A DNA stretch of 64,000 bases from Hermetia illucens (taxonomy: Eukaryota > Arthropoda > Insecta > Diptera > Stratiomyidae): contig NC_051851.1 of NCBI RefSeq assembly GCF_905115235.1, positions 111,360,868-111,424,867 of the forward strand, in the 5' to 3' direction. Made by a program: the position numbers and the translations under genes. The notes beneath the pieces were generated by a model that saw only the letters and a list, made by a program, of their open reading frames with translations, ran no database searches and was not told the DNA's origin. Positions 55,417 through 64,000 of the stretch are shown here, in pieces; position 1 is the stretch's first letter, and each line of letters begins with the position of its first letter.

Positions 55417-56614
55417 AACAAATCGAAACACCGCACGAGCTTCCGCACTTCGGGTATAAAGGTTTTGTGTTCATCTTATGTAAGAAATTTCAATGCACAT
55501 TTTTCTATCCCTATATAGCTACAAATCCAACATAATCCTTCATATTTTTCCAAACTACAAGCCATACGGACATATAAGGGCCGCAGATGTTGCCCTTACC
55601 CTAAACAAACAAACTGCCTATTTCCGAATACTGCACATATATATGCACATACATAAATTGATCGTACCCATATTTCCGATTTACTTCGTGCACAAAAGCA
55701 TGCGTATGTACATATATAGTACATATATTAAATACTGCTGATTTAAGGTACAAATATATCTATCGGAATTAGACACTACTCGCAAACTTCATTAGCAAGC
55801 ATACACTATATACCTACATACACATATGTCTGTTTGGGGTAATTGATATTCATATACAAATGACTGAAAAACTAAAACAAAATAATTCTTTGCGATTCCA
55901 TTCACACGAACTCCCTTCGGTGTGATATTGATGAATTGATATGTGATGATGACGTCATACACGTTGTAGAATGTACGAATTTGGAAACGAATGGGAAAGT
56001 TTCACCCCCTATAACTTTCTTAATGACAGTTGGTTTTTCTTTAAACATGACCAAGTTGTGCATTATGTTATTCCTTATCCGCATACCGTGCTTCTGGGAT
56101 GAACATAAAGGGGATTGCCGGGTAAAGTTCTAAAATGTGGAAATATGCAGATATCGGAACCGGATGTATTTTGAGGCCTACATTTCGTAGTGATAGACCA
56201 CTGTGACTTTTTTCAAATTTTTCGGTTGGACGTTCTGAGAACGAGACCTGTTACACTTTTTGGGGATCATATTTTGAGCCCCCACTTCCCTATTTTTCAC
56301 CCGATATAAAATATAAACCCGTTTTGAAAAGTGCTAATTGAGCCCTTTAATTTGATGATGACCACATGACCGCATTTTATGAAAAAAAATTTTGCACTCT
56401 CCATTCACATGTATTGAGAGCCCCCTCTTAAACTAAACACAAAATAGGGCCACTTGCTGCATGCAACGGGAACAACAGATCACACGCTCTCACCAATTTT
56501 CGCGACATTCGGTCTACCCGTTTTCAAATAAACCGTGTGTGACAGACAGACAGGCAGACGGACAGAAAGATATCGACTCGATTCTAATAAGATTTTGTTT
56601 CAAACAAAACCTTA
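55417..56614 (+). mobile_element. HINE-I copy 4
   Basis: It starts ACAAATCGAAACACCGCACG, with a decayed hairpin, then GGTATAAAGGTTTTGTGTTC. It ends with GACAGACAGACAGGCAGACG, TCTAATAAGATTTTGTTTC and AAACAAAACCTTAA. The order of all inner blocks equals the other HINE-I copies. It is more divergent than copies 1-3, so probably older. Confidence 0.72.
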
Positions 56615-56631
56615 AAAAGAACTGGGGAGAA

Positions 56632-57070
56632 GTAGATTCTTCATGAATGGAATTTTGATATTTCATTCTAATGTCAATTATTCTCGTTAATTATGACGTC
56701 AGGTTCTTATTTGTGTGGCTTTGGATGCGGTAAATTCCCACCAAATGGATGACTTTGATTTTGACTGTCTTCTATGCCGGTGCAAAATTAAGTACTCCTA
56801 GGATGAACTTAAGAAGCAGATTCTTCATAAATGCGACTCTAATATTTCACGCGAATGTCAGTTATTCTCGTTAATTATGACGTCAGCATCTTATTTGCTT
56901 GGCTTTAGAAGCAGTAAATTCGCGCGAAATTGCTGTTTGAAGTGCTATAAATTTGGTGTTAATGGCCAGATTTCCATGAAATTGGGCATGTGTATGCGAA
57001 ATATAGTCGTCTATGCTGGTAGTCCTAGGATAAATTTAAGGGGGTTTTCCAGTAAATTTCTAAAACAGCA
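56632..57070. repeat. direct repeat, about 183-bp period, two units
   Basis: Units at 56632-56722 and 56815-56905 share GATTCTTCAT-AATG, TATTTCA...CGAATGTCA and TTATTCTCGTTAATTATGAC with GTCAG. CCTAGGATGAACTTAAG at about 56798 has a matching CCTAGGATAAATTTAAG at about 57031. The end, TAAATTTCTAAAACAGCACA then AAACCTTAA, resembles inner and terminal HINE sequence, so this may be a third HINE subfamily. Confidence 0.5.
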
Positions 57071-57077
57071 CAAAACC

Positions 57078-57804
57078 TTAAGAGGGTCATCCCGTGTGTC
57101 GAATCCGCCGAATTGATTTTTTTTTTGGCATCAATTATATCTAGATATAGTGTAGAATATACGGGTAAAGCGATTTTTTGATATTCGGAGTCGTTTGGAA
57201 ATTATAGTGTTGAACGCGTGATAAGTCAAATGCCAGATTTATGTCGATCGTCGTAATAAAGCTCGTATTTAGCAGTCCGAATGACGTTCGAATGACTTCG
57301 CTAAAAGGACAAGAATTGAAGCCAAAGCTATACATGTGTTCTTTGAAGAAACCTAAGGTTTATAGATTATTTATAGCAGATTAATAGTCAGTTAAGGTTT
57401 TATGGCTAAAAATCGCATTCTACTTTTTAAATGCATTTTTCTCGAAACCACATGTTGAAAATCGGTGGCCACCATAGCCCAAATTGTGATTCATTCAATA
57501 GTTTTTTTTTATTCATTGAAGAAGCCGTAAAAAAACACCAAAATTTACTTTACTTTTTTCTCTAAGATGATCGCAGCGCTCTCTAGCGTGGCAGCAGAAA
57601 AACACTTTTTTTTAAATATAAATTAAAATTGCTTTGTATTTCAATAACGAACTATGTGATCGGGCTGGAAAAATTAATATGCACGCTCAAGGTATTAATA
57701 AATCTATGGTGAAAAATTCGTATTTGCATCTTTCTCCAGTTCTTCACAAAAATTTCTAAAAAAAGCCAAAAAAAAACGGCTTTTACACGGGATGACCCCC
57801 TTAA
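57078..57804. mobile_element. Kolobok-like TTAA element, short non-autonomous copy A
   Basis: TTAA at 57078-57081 and 57801-57804. Inside are GAGGGTCATCCCGTGTGTCG and, inverted, CACGGGATGACCCCC. The 719-bp core is non-coding and nearly identical to 62574-63395 over its left 330 bp. Confidence 0.85.
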
Positions 57805-58580
57805 CTAGTAAAAGAAAAATTTGATATGTTACCTATAACTTATTTAAATCTAACAAAATAGAAAATCCAATACCTCCATTAGAAGAAATACATTTCCAAA
57901 GTCTTGAAAATCAAAAGCACATATAAGAGTTGAAACACAAGCTGAAAATAAAATCTATATGATATCTGGCATACCATAATGATTGTAATATGTATTTGTT
58001 TTACTATAACAATTTTGTATTATTTATTTTGTATAAAATACAAAAAGACACCATTTCTAATAAAAACAACACCTGAGGCAAATAAACCGATCCGATTTCA
58101 TACCATCGACTTCAAACGACTTCGCTAGCATCGGTCATGACGTTAATTCCTGTACACCATATACCTAAAGAAACACCACAACTTTCCACAGGGCTATCAA
58201 AGTACGAGTATTAAATTAAAATAGAATAAACAATTGAAATTTGCTCTTACGGTTTAATGTTCAAGTAGTTCTATGATGTAATCAGTCCATAAAGAGAATT
58301 TGATTAAAGTTACGCGCACTTTCGATGATTGTATATTTTATGGTTTTTCATCCAATCATTCTAAACCCACGCCACTGGTGAAAAGGATATTTTTACCCAC
58401 TTACGGAATAAAAACCACTTTTGGCCGCCTCCATGTCCTTTGAATATATGCCAAAGCTATGCTACCGCTTACCACCCTTAAAAAAGATCCTAAGATAATT
58501 TTTAGCACCTCTGGATTAGTGCTGGGAAAATTCCATCTATTCCGGGTGATTTTAATGGCATAAAGGTACTCACTGCTCCC
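57805..58580. other. mostly unassigned; possible tail of the gypsy remnant
   Basis: At 57805-58100 a plus-strand frame has LEENPIPPLEEIHFQSLENQ followed by a hydrophobic stretch, suggestive of the end of an envelope-like gene of a gypsy element. This is tentative. The rest, to 58580, is unrecognised. Confidence 0.3.
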
Positions 58581-58880
58581 CCCCCCCACTATAGTTTCTG
58601 AGCATACCTCTCTCACTTAGGTGTCTTGTAAAGGAGTCCCATGCTGTTCTCCGCAATCCCTTACTGTTGCTTCTAGTTCAAAGCCACTTCAATGTCGAGT
58701 CTGATTATTCTGTGATCCGACATAGAGGACGCATTCGACCCCCTTTAATCCTTAACCAGCCCGCTTTTTAGAGTATTGCTTAGAGTTGCGTCTAGTACCC
58801 CTTGCCTGGTTCTGGTCACGAATGTCGGCGTTTTCTCTATATTATATATTGCTAACCTAACCTGCATCGCAGCCTAGGGG
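58581..58880 (-). mobile_element. LINE endonuclease scrap (Jockey/R1-like)
   Basis: The minus strand reads NIEKTPTFVTRTRQGVLDATLSNTLKSGLVKD, then RGSNASSMSDHRIIRLDIEVALN (frame breaks allowed). This matches the endonuclease pattern PTF..RTRQEVLD-TL and SDHRYI. Only about 80 residues can be followed. Confidence 0.55.
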
Positions 58881-59036
58881 AAATAGAAGCGCCTTTTTCT
58901 CGCAGAACTTCGTCAGTCTAATGATTAATACCTGGGCTATCTTAGTGCTGGCCATTGGCTTCATTAGTGCTCATAGTGAGAAAAATTTGCAGTGAAGTGC
59001 AGGAAATTATAGGCAAAGGTGCTTCTGAAATAGTGT

Positions 59037-61912
59037 TTTTTTTTTTTTTTTTTTTTTTTTTTGGACTTTTTTTTTTTTGGAGTGTTGGACTCCCGCAACA
59101 GCACGCTGACGGACTACCAACTAAACACCTCCTTGTCATCAGAGAACTAGCCTGGAACCGTTTGACACATTACTTCGGGCTAGCCCTCCCGCTCTCCCGG
59201 CTTTGGGAGCCATCAAGTCAGGGAATTCCTTTCACCAACGGGAGGGGAGGGGAGGAAGGGAGTTGTTAGTTCAGGGAACCCCTTACCGTCCGATCCCTCC
59301 GCCGGTCGAGTTCAATCTTCTTCGTAGTAAGAAGAGCCCGAACATAATACGCAATACGATTCCAGCTGCCAGCACTCTTCAGCATCTCTCTGACAATGTT
59401 GTCTGGAGAGAGCTCCCCTGTGTCTGCATAAAGCTGCTGGCGGAGGCCGTCCCACCTCTCGCAAGAGAAAAAGGTGTGTTCAGCGCCATCCGCCACTCTA
59501 TTGCAGAACACACAGTCAGGAGATCGCGCCTTCCCAACCCTGTGCAGGTAAGACTGAAAACCTCCATGCCCACTTAGAAGTTGGGTAAGGAAGTAATCAA
59601 TCTCACCGTGCTTTCTGTTCAGCCACGGGTCTAATTTGTCGATGAGCCGCGCAGTCCACTTGCCCCTTGGCTCATTTTGCCAAGAAAGTTGCCACTCGTT
59701 AAGGGTGCGTTGACGTTCTTCACGGGCAACCACTTCTCTTAAATTTTCGCCCTTACGGCGATAGATAGCTTTGCGCTCCTTGGCAAGGAGGGCAACGGGG
59801 ATCACTCCCGCAATCACCATCACAGCCGGTTCGGAGACAGTGCGATAAGCAGACGCCACTCGCAAAGCTCCCCGCCTCTGCACTTGAGCGAGGCGTTTAC
59901 GGTGCACCTCCTTGTCAAGGGCATCAGCCCATACCTCCGCACCATAGAGAAGGACGGACTGCGTTGCTCCCATGAGGAGACGTCTCCTAGTTGATATAGG
60001 GCCGCCGACATTCGCCATTAGCCGACTCAAGGCCGCGACTCCTGCTGCAGCCCTGTCCGCGGCTGCTTTGATTTGCTCGAAGAAGCTCATCTTCGAGTCG
60101 AGCATTAAACCAAGGTATTTAACCGTTGGTTTTGACTCTATAGTCAACTCGCCGATCGATATGGGACGCAAGGTCGGGATTCTCCTTCTGGTCAGGATGA
60201 CCACTTCGGTTTTTTCCAGCGCCAGGTTGAAACCGTGAGCAGTCATCCATCCGCTTACCCGTCGCATCAATATGCCAAGTCTGCTTTGCGCCTGTTCAAC
60301 AGTGCGTCCGGCAACAAGTGCCGCAACGTCGTCTGCATAACCGACCAGGCGCGACTCTTCAGGCATATCGAGTCTCAGCAGACTATCGTAGGAAGCGTTC
60401 CAGAGGTCCGGCCCTAGGATGGATCCCTGCGCTACTCCCGACGTGATTTCCATCCTCCTCTGGCCCTCTAGCGTCTCATAGAACAGGGAGCGGTCTTTCA
60501 GATAATCCCTCAATATCCGCAAGAGATAGCTTGGCACGTGAAAGGAGTTCTCTAGTGTGCCCAGCATATCTGTCCATCTTACGGAATTGAAGGCATTTCT
60601 GACATCAAGCGTTATGAGGAGCACTATCCGTCGAGATCGGCGGCTGTGTGCCCCGGCTCGATTAAACGCATCTACGACCTCCATAACAGCATCCACTGTA
60701 GATTTCCCTGTTCTAAACCCGAACTGCCTTGCGGATAAGTCCCCGGCAGCACGGATCGCCTCAGCGAGTCTACCCCTGATGAGCTTTTCGAGCACTTTTC
60801 CGGCCGTGTCAAGCATACACAGCGGTCGGTATGCAGACGGGAGCTCCGGATCTCCTTTACCCTTACTGATCAACGTAAGTCTGGCCACTTTCCAGCGACA
60901 AGGAAAAATGCCCTCCTTCAAGCACGCGTTGAACGCTTCGAGCAGCAATTCTGGCCGTTAGCGGAACACCAGTTTGTAAACTTCCGCCGGGATGCCATCA
61001 GGACCTGGCGCCTTCCTGTTTTTCATAGTGAGAACCGCTTCTTCGAGTTCTCCCATTGTGAAAAGGGGGCAATCCACGACGCTTTCCGCGCTGTTTACAT
61101 CAAGCCGTACAGGGTGTCTGGGGAACAATGCCCGCACAATGCGGTCCATCTGGTCGGTGCTCAGTATGCAGGGCTTCCGCAGAGCCCCGATTTTCCGAGT
61201 GACAAGCTTATAGCCAAGTCCCCACGGGTCATCATTTACCTCATTAATAAGATTTTGCCAGCCGCGAGCTTTGCTTTTATTTATAGCGCTGCGGAGTCTC
61301 CTTTTTGCTGATCTATATTGTGCCTTTATGGCACATGCCTCCTCGTTGGCGTACAAACGTTGTGCCAAACGGCGGAGCTTATGACACTCCTTCCGTAGGT
61401 CGGCAATTTCCGCCGTCCACCAGTACATAGAAGGCTTGTCGCGCCTGGGGCCTCTCCGGGGCATGGAAGCCTCACACGCCGTCGTTATCAGATTCATCAC
61501 TGAATTTACGATGGTGTCAGCTGCGACACCACCACCCCCCGGAGTGCCCCCCAGCGCGGCCCCACCTGCTCCAAGAGCTTCGACGAACCTTCCGATGTTC
61601 ACCTTCGCGACATTCCACACGCAGGGGGAACGTCGTGTTGATGCTCGCCGGCAAGTAGCGTCAAACACTTCGAACGCAATGTACTGATGATCACTTGCCG
61701 AGAAGTCTTCTAGGACTCGCCACCCGTCCACCGATGATGCCAGAGATTCCGACGCAAAAGTTATGTCGGGAATGCTTCCTTCACAACCTGAGCGCCGAAA
61801 CGTTGGCGTGGATCCGGTGTTTAAAATTACGAGCCCGGTTCTCGCCGCCATTTCCAGAATCCGTTTCCCTCTGGAGTCTGATTGAGGCATGCCCCATTCA
61901 AGAGCCCTGGCA
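59037..61912 (-). mobile_element. R1-like LINE, 5'-truncated, young, with target duplication and poly(A)
   Basis: A 2876-bp minus-strand insertion flanked by 14-bp duplications TTCTGAAATAGTGT (59023-59036 and 61913-61926). The 3' end carries a long A tract (T-run at 59037-59080 on plus). A roughly 185-bp 3' UTR separates the tail from the ORF2 stop at 59266. ORF1 and the endonuclease N-terminus are absent, as expected from incomplete reverse transcription. Only one lesion is seen in the 2.6-kb coding part. Confidence 0.93.
59266..61890 (-). pseudogene. R1-like LINE ORF2 (endonuclease C-part, RT, zinc finger) with one stop
   Basis: The first part, 61890-60958, reads RILEMAARTGLVILNTGSTPTFRRSGCEGSIPDITFAS and SDHQYIAFEVFD (APE endonuclease), then KSKARGWQNLINEVNDDPWGLGYKLV and LKNRKAPGPDGIPAEVYKLVFR. 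A single in-frame TAA (60960-60958) interrupts it. RT follows in the same frame, 60957-59266: YRPLCMLDTAGKVLEKLI, ARQFGFRTGKSTVDAV, LDVRNAFNSVRW, SGVAQGSILGPDLWN, LVGYADDVAALVAGRT, VKYLGLMLDSKMSF. The C-terminal GHGGFQSYLHRV..CVFCNRVADGAEHTFFSCERW is the CCHC finger. Motifs fit the R1 clade. The stop prevents a full product. Confidence 0.9.
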
Positions 61913-61926
61913 TTCTGAAATAGTGT

Positions 61927-62070
61927 GGAGTATATATTGTGGCAGTAGGATTGGAAAACCTGTCTATTTGAACACTTTAAAAAAGAATTTAAAAGCCAGT
62001 GCCGAAAAGTTTGGAACCTCCGATAAGTTTCAACAAGATAACGACCCGAGAACTGTACAATAGTGGTTGT
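61927..62070 (+). mobile_element. Tc1-like transposase scrap
   Basis: The plus strand reads YLNTLKKNLKASAEKFGTSDKFQQDNDPRTVQ.WLSQAQIKEEGL, matching the Tc1-type block around the second catalytic aspartate (NLKASAEKFG...FQQDNDPKHT). The R1-like LINE at 59037-61912 inserted just before it. Sequence 62071-62290 is unassigned. Confidence 0.65.
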
Positions 62071-62289
62071 CCCAAGCCCAAATAAAGGAGGAGGGCTTGA
62101 GGCAACGTACTTTGTATTATACTCAGTATTAAACTCAGTAAAAGAAAGAGATAAATAAAGTATAGTTCGAGTTATTCCATTATGCTAAATCCTACCGGAT
62201 CTCTCTTGGTGACAATATCGTTAGAAACAAAATGATCGGATCGAGTAACAAGGCTCGGAAAAATACGGGCGTCCACCTTAGTCGACGCG

Positions 62290-63790
62290 GCAGGACGGGT
62301 AAGTAAGTTAATCCAAGCAAAACAAATACGTGTCTGCACGCTAAATGTTGGCAATGGCACCCAAACTGGAAAGACCGAGGAACTCGCAAGAGCCCGTCGG
62401 AAAAGGCGCATTGAAATCTGCGCTCTGCAAGAAACCCGAGGGTCTGGTGCCAAAAGCTGCGACATAGAACGTGAACGCGGTAAAAATGGTTAAAAACTTC
62501 TCTATTTTGATAGCCCACGCACTCAATACCGTGTTTGCATTCCCATCTGAGAGGGTTTACGTGATGCCATTAAGGGGGTCATCCCGTGTGTCGGATCCGC
62601 CGAATCGAATTTTTTTTTGGCATCAATTATATCTAGATATAGTGTAGAATATACGGGTAAAGTGATTTTTTGATATTCGGAATCGTTTGGAAATTATAGT
62701 GTTGAACGCGTGATAAGTCAAATGCCAGATTTATGTCGATCGTCGTAATAAAGCTCGTATTTAGCAGTCCGAATGACGTTCGAATGACTTCGCTAAAAGG
62801 ACAAGAATTGAAGCCAAAGCTATACATGTGTTCTTTGAAGAAACCTAAGGTTTATAGATTATTTATAGCAGATTAATAGTCAGTTAAGGTTTTATGGCTA
62901 AAAATCGCATTCTACTTTTTAAATGCATTTTTCTCGAAACTGCATGTTGAAAATCGGCGGCCACTATAGCCCAAAATCGATCGATTCATTCAGTAGTTTT
63001 TTTTTTATTCATTGAAGAAGTAGTGAAAACACACCAAAATTCACAAAAAAAAAATTTTAACACGGCTCCAAAAATTTAGTTTTTAATATTTTTTAATAAT
63101 CCTAGTTTGCGGATTGTAGTTAAGTCTGTACGTTAAAATGCCGTTCACTTTTTTCTTTAAAATGATCGCAGCGCCCTCTAGCGTGGCAGCAGAAAAACAC
63201 CTTTTTTGGAGATGGGTATATAAATTGCTCTGTATTTCAATAACGAACTATGCAATCGGACTGGAAAAATTACTATGCACGCGCAAGATATTAATAAATC
63301 TATGGTGGAAAATTCTTATTTGTATCTTTATCCAGTTCTTTATGAAAAATTTTTAAAAAAAGCCAAAAAAACGAGCTTTACACGGGATGACCCCCTTAAA
63401 GAAGTTGAACGATTTGATGATCGGCTGATAAAGCTTACCATTATATCAGCTGATCGCACTACTCACTTCTTCACCATGTACGCATCACAGGCAAGTCGAT
63501 CTGATGCCGAGAAGGATGCCTTCTGACAACTTCTCGATGCAAAGACCTGTGACGTGCCTGCTGATGACTATATCATTATTGCCGGCGACCTTAATGGTCA
63601 TGCGTAACAGGTGTTATGGGGAAAAGGGGTTTGCAGCGCGTAACGAGGGTGGCGAGCGTACAATTCATTTCGTGGACACTCATGAGTGTGCTATGAATAC
63701 ATGGTTCATCAAACGATCTCATCTTCCTACATTTTATAGTGGGAACAGTAAAACGCAAATCGACTATATTCTCATAACACACATTTTACA
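62290..63790 (+). mobile_element. RTE-a LINE endonuclease region, split by a TTAA element
   Basis: At 62318-62569 the plus strand reads QTRICTLNVGNGTQTGKTEELARARRKRRIEICALQETRGSGAKS..(E)RG.KLLYFDSPRTQYRVCI..RDAI. At 63396-63790 it resumes KEVERFDDRLIKLTIISADRTTHFFTMYASQASRSDAEKDAF.QLLDAKTCDVPADDYIIIAGDLNGHA, then a segment around NTWFIKRSHLPTFYSGNSKTQIDYIL in another frame. This is the APE endonuclease of RTE elements (ALQETRxSG, GDLNGH). A Kolobok-like element lies between. A stop and frame shifts mark it as dead. Confidence 0.82.
62570..63399. mobile_element. Kolobok-like TTAA element, short non-autonomous copy B
   Basis: TTAA at 62570-62573 and 63396-63399, with inverted repeats GGGGGTCATCCCGTGTG and CACGGGATGACCCCC inside. 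The 822-bp core is non-coding. It interrupts the RTE-a endonuclease codons AIK-EVERF, and removing it plus one TTAA restores that reading frame. Confidence 0.92.
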
Positions 63791-63944
63791 CACATTTTAC
63801 CACCGCCAATGAATGCATAGACGTTCCCTAGAGACCATCGCACCTTAACATCGGCTGTTGATTGCCATCCTGCAAATTTAGCCGCTAACAAAACAGCGCA
63901 ACAGGAATGCACTGTTCTACCGATTCGTGAGAAGAAAGAAACAA

Positions 63945-64000
63945 GTCAGGAAAATGGAAGCTCGGCGCTTCAGGTATGAAAGATTTAGTATGCTTCTTCT
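63945..64000 (+). repeat. HINE 3'-end fragment at the window edge
   Basis: AAACAAGTCAGGAAAATGGA followed by GAAGCTCGGCGCTTC and AGGTATGAAAG match the HINE terminal hairpin block (compare 17207 and 54540). The element continues beyond the window. Sequence 63791-63944 is unassigned, probably LINE linker. Confidence 0.55.

Noticed and set aside
59037-59080. Long T-run as a sequencing or assembly artefact
   Set aside because: It sits exactly at the 3' end of a minus-strand LINE next to a perfect 14-bp target duplication, so it is the poly(A) tail.
60557-60961. Plus-strand open frames opposite the R1-like RT (also 59972-60238 and 61436-61687)
   Set aside because: The GC-rich ORF2 leaves long antisense frames open; the minus strand carries the complete RT motif series.
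1-64000. CRISPR array or prokaryotic operon signals
   Set aside because: No regularly spaced short repeats with unique spacers; direct repeats found are two-copy or belong to transposons, and the genes are spliced eukaryotic genes.

Overview
This is eukaryotic, spliced, AT-rich DNA, very probably from an insect and most likely a fly (Diptera). Two host genes are recognisable. Both have insect-like protein sequences, and their introns end in ordinary GT-AG sites. The first is the minus-strand gene for the complex I subunit ND-B17/NDUFB6 (three exons, 171-793). The second is the plus-strand gene for the nuclear RNA-exosome helicase Mtr4/MTREX (three exons, 2721-32720). They lie head to head, separated by about 1.9 kb with no recognised gene. 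A perfect palindromic TGACGTCA (2640-2647) lies 73 bp upstream of the Mtr4 start codon.

Mtr4 exons 1 and 2 (2721-4260) are separated by a 69-bp intron. Exon 3 (31132-32720) follows only after a 26.9-kb intron packed with transposable elements. That intron falls just before helicase motif VI, so every functional transcript must splice across the whole repeat cluster. The intron holds: two lineages of RTE LINE (RTE-a and RTE-b), several R1-like LINE pieces, a Jockey-like LINE scrap, a decayed mariner (7427-8466), an intact-looking mariner (29350-30637), a tRNA-derived SINE copy, and many copies of a non-autonomous element with hairpin ends and a (GTCY)n microsatellite that looks like a Helentron/DINE-1/mini-me relative (called HINE here). 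It also holds pieces of a TTAA-flanked DNA transposon whose longest copy, at 34707-36665 outside the gene, carries a Kolobok-type ('Mutator-like') transposase remnant.

Downstream of Mtr4 the window is almost entirely nested mobile elements. They include another RTE-a, the TTAA transposon, and a Ty3/gypsy element of CsRn1 type (about 38.7-52.8 kb with its repeated flanks). The gypsy element is interrupted by a young BEL/Pao element (43641-49846, LTRs about 1% apart, CTCAT target duplication) and by a SINE (41237-41546, 10-bp target duplication). A second gypsy remnant follows (about 52.9-54.5 kb), then more HINE, RTE and TTAA-element copies, a young 5'-truncated R1-like LINE with a poly(A) tail and a 14-bp target duplication (59037-61912), a Tc1-like scrap, and an RTE-a endonuclease region split by a TTAA element (62570-63399).

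Nothing here looks like a multi-gene pathway. The most informative signals concern transposon biology. The interrupted LINE reading frame shows directly that the Kolobok-like family duplicates TTAA on insertion. A two-copy tRNA SINE family may share its 3' tail with the resident RTE-b LINE. The HINE family has paired hairpins at both ends. One mariner copy has all catalytic residues and perfect 28-bp inverted repeats. The species and the exact repeat family names could not be determined without a database.
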